Shown here: positions 13,780 through 16,711 of the stretch, in pieces
Position numbering within the stretch: the first letter of the stretch is position 1
Layout of the letters: each line of letters starts with the position of its first letter
NCBI GenBank assembly: GCA_010028775.1
Contig: RHAF01000023.1
Location: 1-16,711, forward strand
Direction: 5' to 3'
From: Verrucomicrobiota bacterium
GTDB taxonomy: Bacteria > Verrucomicrobiota > Verrucomicrobiia > Methylacidiphilales > Verrucolacustridaceae
DNA length: 16,711 nt
Program-made: the position numbers and the translations under genes
The notes under the pieces: model-generated
The model's database searches: none
What the model was told of the DNA's origin: nothing
What the model saw: only the letters and a program-made list of their open reading frames with translations

Positions 13780-14619
13780 ATGAAGGTTTTTCCCCTGATC
13801 ATCGCCTGTTTTCTTCCGTGGATCCTGGTGGCCCAAAGCACGGATGACTTGTCCCAACTGCCCTCCACCCGGGGGAATCAAAAAATTCCCAATTTTGAAG
13901 ATTCAGAGACAAAAACCGACTTTCCGGAGACCGCTCCCTCCCAATCCATATCGATCCCCAGACCCCGCCCCCCGGAACAGGACGAGAAAAAAAACAAGAA
14001 CGAGGACTGGGTGGCCCAAGGTGTAAAGGAAAAGCAGGAGGCGGCCAAAAAGAAGCAGGAAGAGGAGGCCTTCCAGGCCGAGACCAAGGCCCGTGAGATG
14101 TCGGCCCAGGAGCAGGTGAAAACCGTCAAAAAAACCCAGGAGGGAAGTCCGGCGATCTCCAAAAGCGCTGCCGAAAGTTCGGCTGATTTGGACAAGTCCA
14201 GATTGCCGGCGGTTACCGGCCTGGACGGGGTCAAGCCACGGGCCAGTGATTTGGGGGATGGCCGGGTTAAGCCCGGATTCGATTCATTTACGGGGCCCTC
14301 TTCCAGCAGCCCCATGGGCAAAGACTATCAGTCGGGCGCCAAACCGATCATGCCGGCCGTCAGTTCAACGGACGGCAGGATGATGCTGCCCCCCAAGGCC
14401 CCCGAGCCGCCCTCAGGAGCCTATAAAAAAATTTCCGAAGATCCCAATGCGGTGGTCCCAAAAACCGAGACCGCCAAGACCGTGGCGCCCAGCAAGCCAA
14501 AGTTCGATGGGAACACGACCCCTCCTGGCAATCCCCTGACCCCGGGTCAGCCGGCAGGGTTATCCCCATACGACAACACTCGGAACGTGCCCGACCCCCG
14601 ATCCACTCGTCGGTTCTAG
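13780..14619 (+). CDS. Secreted low-complexity protein of unknown function
   Basis: I do not recognise a family. The 279 residues start with a probable Sec signal peptide (MKVFPLIIACFLPWILVA, 1-18). Almost everything after it looks disordered: an acidic/proline segment (about 20-75), a highly charged Lys/Glu/Gln stretch likely to form a coiled coil or single helix (about 76-118, KEKQEAAKKKQEEEAF), then Ser/Pro/Gly-rich sequence to the C-terminus with KP-, PP- and PG-containing patches. There is no PEP-CTERM-like tail, lipobox, or membrane helix at the end. A short tryptophan-containing motif, EDWVAQGV (75-82), precedes the charged stretch. The start is supported by the signal peptide and a promoter-like pair upstream. 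It is 28 bp from the TerC gene on the same strand, so cotranscription is likely. Confidence 0.7.
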   Translation: MKVFPLIIACFLPWILVAQSTDDLSQLPSTRGNQKIPNFEDSETKTDFPETAPSQSISIPRPRPPEQDEKKNKNEDWVAQGVKEKQEAAKKKQEEEAFQAETKAREMSAQEQVKTVKKTQEGSPAISKSAAESSADLDKSRLPAVTGLDGVKPRASDLGDGRVKPGFDSFTGPSSSSPMGKDYQSGAKPIMPAVSSTDGRMMLPPKAPEPPSGAYKKISEDPNAVVPKTETAKTVAPSKPKFDGNTTPPGNPLTPGQPAGLSPYDNTRNVPDPRSTRRF

Positions 14620-14647
14620 GCTGACCCCTGCCATCGGGAAAATCACC

Positions 14648-15664
14648 ATGATGGCGGCGGTTTTTTTTCCCCTGTCCGATTACCTCTGGTTTTACGCCGG
14701 ATTCCTGGTCCTGGTGTTGCTGATCCTGGCCTTGGATCTGGGGGTGTTTCATCGAGAGGCCCATGAGGTCCGTTTAAGGGAGGCGATAGGATGGAGCGTG
14801 GCGTGGGTGACACTGGCCCTGCTGTTCAATTTCGGTTTCTACCTCTTTGCACGTCACGCGCTGGCCCACGACCCTAGATTGATGGCCCTGCCAAATTTCG
14901 ATCCTGCTGCTGCGGCCCGGCAGTCGGCCCTTGAATTTTTGACCGGCTTCGTGGTGGAGAAATCCCTGGCGGTGGACAACATTTTCATTTTTGTCGTGGT
15001 CTTTAACTTCTTCGCCATCCCGGCGAAATATCAGCACCGGATCCTTTTTTACGGCATCCTCGGGGCTCTTCTCTTTCGAATCGTTTTTATCGCGCTGGGG
15101 TCGGTGCTGCTGCAGATCGCCTGGGTCTCCATCCTTTTCGGGGTATTTCTGATCCTGACGGGGGGGAAGATTCTTTTTTCCCCGGACAAGCCCATCGATC
15201 CCTCGACCAATCCACTGATCCGGTTCCTGCAGAGATCCCTGCCGGTTCATCCCCAATTGGAGGGAGAGAGGTTTTGGGTGAAGGTGGGGGGGCGTTGGAA
15301 GGTTACCCCCCTGATGGTGGCCCTTCTTTTCATCGAGATCTGTGACATTGTCTTCGCCGTTGATTCCGTGCCGGCGATCTTTGCCCTGACCCGGGAACCC
15401 CTGATCGTTCTCACCTCCAATGTTTTTGCCATCCTGGGGCTTCGATCCCTCTATTTCCTTTTGGCCGGGGTGATCGACCATTTTCACTATTTGAAATACG
15501 GCCTGGGTCTGGTGTTGATGTTCGTCGGTCTTAAGCTGGCCTGGCTCAATGAGGCGTTCGGCGGAAAGTTTCCGATTACCTGGTCCCTGGGAATCATCAC
15601 CGGGCTGGTGGGGGGATCAATGGCAGCGTCGCTTCTGTTCCCGCACAAGAAACCATCGAAATGA
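14648..15664 (+). CDS. TerC-family integral membrane protein (Alx-like)
   Basis: Polytopic inner-membrane protein of the TerC/Alx family, whose studied members move or protect against metal ions (Mn2+ export) or confer tellurite resistance. The 338 residues have about nine hydrophobic helices. The two hallmark acidic membrane motifs are intact: EFLTGFVVEKSLAVDN (96-111, including E104 and D110) and FIEICDIVFAVDSVPAIFA (228-246, including E230, D233 and D239). The central hydrophilic loop (about 176-215) is of usual length. There are two adjacent ATGs (14648, 14651) and no clear ribosome binding site, consistent with dependence on the upstream gene. I see no yybP-ykoY manganese riboswitch, and the 28-bp gap is too small for one. 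Confidence 0.92.
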   Translation: MMAAVFFPLSDYLWFYAGFLVLVLLILALDLGVFHREAHEVRLREAIGWSVAWVTLALLFNFGFYLFARHALAHDPRLMALPNFDPAAAARQSALEFLTGFVVEKSLAVDNIFIFVVVFNFFAIPAKYQHRILFYGILGALLFRIVFIALGSVLLQIAWVSILFGVFLILTGGKILFSPDKPIDPSTNPLIRFLQRSLPVHPQLEGERFWVKVGGRWKVTPLMVALLFIEICDIVFAVDSVPAIFALTREPLIVLTSNVFAILGLRSLYFLLAGVIDHFHYLKYGLGLVLMFVGLKLAWLNEAFGGKFPITWSLGIITGLVGGSMAASLLFPHKKPSK

Positions 15665-15669
15665 TGGGG

Positions 15670-15696
15670 CAGGGGCCCCGAGGGAACAGGGCCCTG
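15670..15696 (+). terminator. Weak hairpin after the TerC gene
   Basis: CAGGGGCCC (15670-15678) can pair with GGGCCCTG (15689-15696) with one bulge and a 10-nt loop, 5 nt after the stop. The right arm is part of a perfect palindrome, CAGGGCCCTG. No T-run follows, so Rho-independent termination is doubtful. Confidence 0.25.
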
Positions 15697-15729
15697 AGGC
15701 GCGGCTGAAACGTGAATCCTTACCCGAGC

Positions 15730-15765
15730 GGCAAGTTCATCGAACCTGCCCTACCGGCATCCGGT
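15730..15765 (-). terminator. Two stem-loops downstream of ahcY
   Basis: Read on the minus strand after the ahcY stop: first ACCGG-ATG-CCGGT (15753-15765), then GGCAGGTTC-GAT-GAACTTGCC (15730-15750), nine pairs including one G-U. The second stem is better paired on the minus-strand RNA than on the plus strand, which suggests it serves ahcY. No U-tract follows. Confidence 0.4.
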
Positions 15766-15769
15766 CGGT

Positions 15770-16711
15770 CTAGTAGCGGTAGTGTTCGGGCTTGAAGGGC
15801 CCTTCGATCGGCACCCCAAGATAGTCGGACTGTTCCTTGGTCAGTTTGGTGAGCTTGACCCCGATTTTCTCGAGGTGCAGGCGGGCCACTTCCTCGTCGA
15901 GTTTCTTCGGCAACACGTAGACGGCGGGTTTGTAGACCGCACGGTTTTTCCAGAGGTCCAGAGCCGCGAGCGTCTGGTTGGAGAAGCTGTTGCTCATGAC
16001 GAAGCTGGGATGCCCGGTGGCACAACCCAGATTGACCAAACGTCCCTCGGCCAAGAGGAATAGCTCCCGGCCATCGGGGAAGACGTATTTGTCGAGCTGA
16101 GGCTTGATATTGACGCGCTTCACGCCGGACAGGTTGTTCAACTTGTCGACTTGGATCTCGTTGTCGAAGTGACCGATGTTTGCGACCACCGCCTGATCCT
16201 TCATCTTTTTGAGGTGTTCGATCGTGATCACGTCCTTGTTGCCGGTGGTGGTGATGTAAATGTCAGCCCGGCCGAGGGTATCCTCAATGGTGGTGACCTC
16301 GTATCCCTCCATGGCGGCTTGGAGGGCGTTGATGGGATCGATTTCGGTGACGATGACGCGGGCACCTTGCCCGCGCAGGGACTGGGCGGAGCCTTTGCCG
16401 ACGTCACCGTAGCCACAGACCACGGCAACTTTACCGGAAATCATGACGTCGAGCGCGCGATTCAAACCGTCGACCAAGGAGTGACGGCATCCGTAAAGGT
16501 TGTCGAACTTGGACTTGGTGACCGAGTCGTTAACGTTGAAGGCGGGGACTAAGAGTTTGGCCTGTTCCTGAAGCTTATAAAGGCGGTGCACACCCGTGGT
16601 GGTCTCCTCGGCGACGCCTTTCCACTCCTTGACCAGCTCGTGAAAAATATAGGGACTCTCGGCGTGGATCTTCTTGAGGAGATCTTTGATGACCTTTTCC
16701 TCGTGGCTGGA
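15770..16711 (-). CDS. ahcY: S-adenosylhomocysteine hydrolase, N-terminus outside window
   Basis: NAD-dependent cytosolic enzyme that splits S-adenosylhomocysteine into adenosine and homocysteine, removing the by-product of all SAM methyltransferases. The C-terminal 313 residues are visible and the frame runs through the right edge. A GTG at 16591 is internal, because EETTTGVHRLY spans it and is conserved in the family. Seen in order: NVNDSVTKSKFDNLYGCRHS with substrate-binding Lys and Asp and the following Cys; the NAD-binding loop CGYGDVGKGSAQ; TEIDPINALQAAMEGYEV; NIGHFDNEI; and the C-terminal tail ending KPEHYRY, which reaches the neighbouring subunit's cofactor site in known structures. 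Complete members are about 430-470 residues, so roughly a third is missing here. Confidence 0.96.
   Translation of the reverse strand, partial: SSHEEKVIKDLLKKIHAESPYIFHELVKEWKGVAEETTTGVHRLYKLQEQAKLLVPAFNVNDSVTKSKFDNLYGCRHSLVDGLNRALDVMISGKVAVVCGYGDVGKGSAQSLRGQGARVIVTEIDPINALQAAMEGYEVTTIEDTLGRADIYITTTGNKDVITIEHLKKMKDQAVVANIGHFDNEIQVDKLNNLSGVKRVNIKPQLDKYVFPDGRELFLLAEGRLVNLGCATGHPSFVMSNSFSNQTLAALDLWKNRAVYKPAVYVLPKKLDEEVARLHLEKIGVKLTKLTKEQSDYLGVPIEGPFKPEHYRY

Noticed and set aside
13705..13881. N-terminal extension of the MidA-like protein to the ATG at 13881
   Set aside because: It is antisense to the signal peptide of the divergent gene and its sequence does not look like the family N-terminus.
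16589..16591. GTG as the start of ahcY
   Set aside because: Conserved SAH hydrolase sequence (EETTTGVHRLY and residues before it) continues upstream in frame to the window edge, so this Val is internal.
1..16711. Mobile elements, CRISPR arrays, tRNA or rRNA genes
   Set aside because: I looked for transposase motifs, terminal repeats, regularly spaced repeats and cloverleaf or rRNA signatures and saw none.

Overview
The window is a GC-rich bacterial chromosomal segment that is densely coded on both strands. The mix of genes points to the Verrucomicrobiota or a related PVC lineage: an exosortase fused to an EpsI domain beside a PEP-CTERM-type sugar transferase, a ScsB-like DsbD, a separated nuoA, and genes with little Shine-Dalgarno signal. 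That placement is an inference from gene content, not a phylogeny. I see no phage, transposon, CRISPR, tRNA or rRNA.

Layout. 2-2388 (+): the end of an exopolysaccharide/protein-sorting locus, with the C-terminal part of an exosortase-EpsI fusion translationally coupled (ATGA) to a polyprenyl-phosphate sugar transferase. 2430-4451 (-): a DsbD/ScsB-type thiol:disulfide reductase, divergent from uvrC (4479-5945, +) across only 27 bp. 5963-9700 (-): a membrane adenylate cyclase, a divergent class I methyltransferase resembling the EgtD family, and a short group 1/2 sigma-70 factor. 9888-11166 (+): a Tat-targeted aldo/keto reductase, then a small four-helix DMT-type membrane protein. 11163-12059 (-): a ten-helix EamA transporter whose stop codon overlaps that of the small DMT protein. 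12145-12528 (+): nuoA standing alone, convergent with a MidA/NDUFAF7-type methyltransferase (12547-13704, -). 13780-15664 (+): a secreted low-complexity protein of unknown function followed by a TerC-family metal-ion membrane protein. 15770-16711 (-): S-adenosylhomocysteine hydrolase, cut by the window edge.

How the genes relate. Most of the window is housekeeping or loosely connected. The clear functional pairs are exosortase-EpsI with the sugar transferase (surface polysaccharide and protein anchoring), and possibly nuoA with the MidA-type factor (complex I subunit beside a homologue of a complex I assembly methyltransferase). Two predicted SAM-dependent methyltransferases and SAH hydrolase are also present, but nothing ties them into one pathway.

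The most interesting cross-cutting signal is at gene starts. Several genes have a TAnnnT or -10-like hexamer 6-8 nt before the start codon and no Shine-Dalgarno sequence, the spacing expected for leaderless mRNAs. Other points worth checking are a compact UvrC, the divergent EgtD-like enzyme, a shortened aldo/keto reductase, and the unknown secreted protein upstream of TerC. I found no convincing evidence of a wholly new multigene system here.
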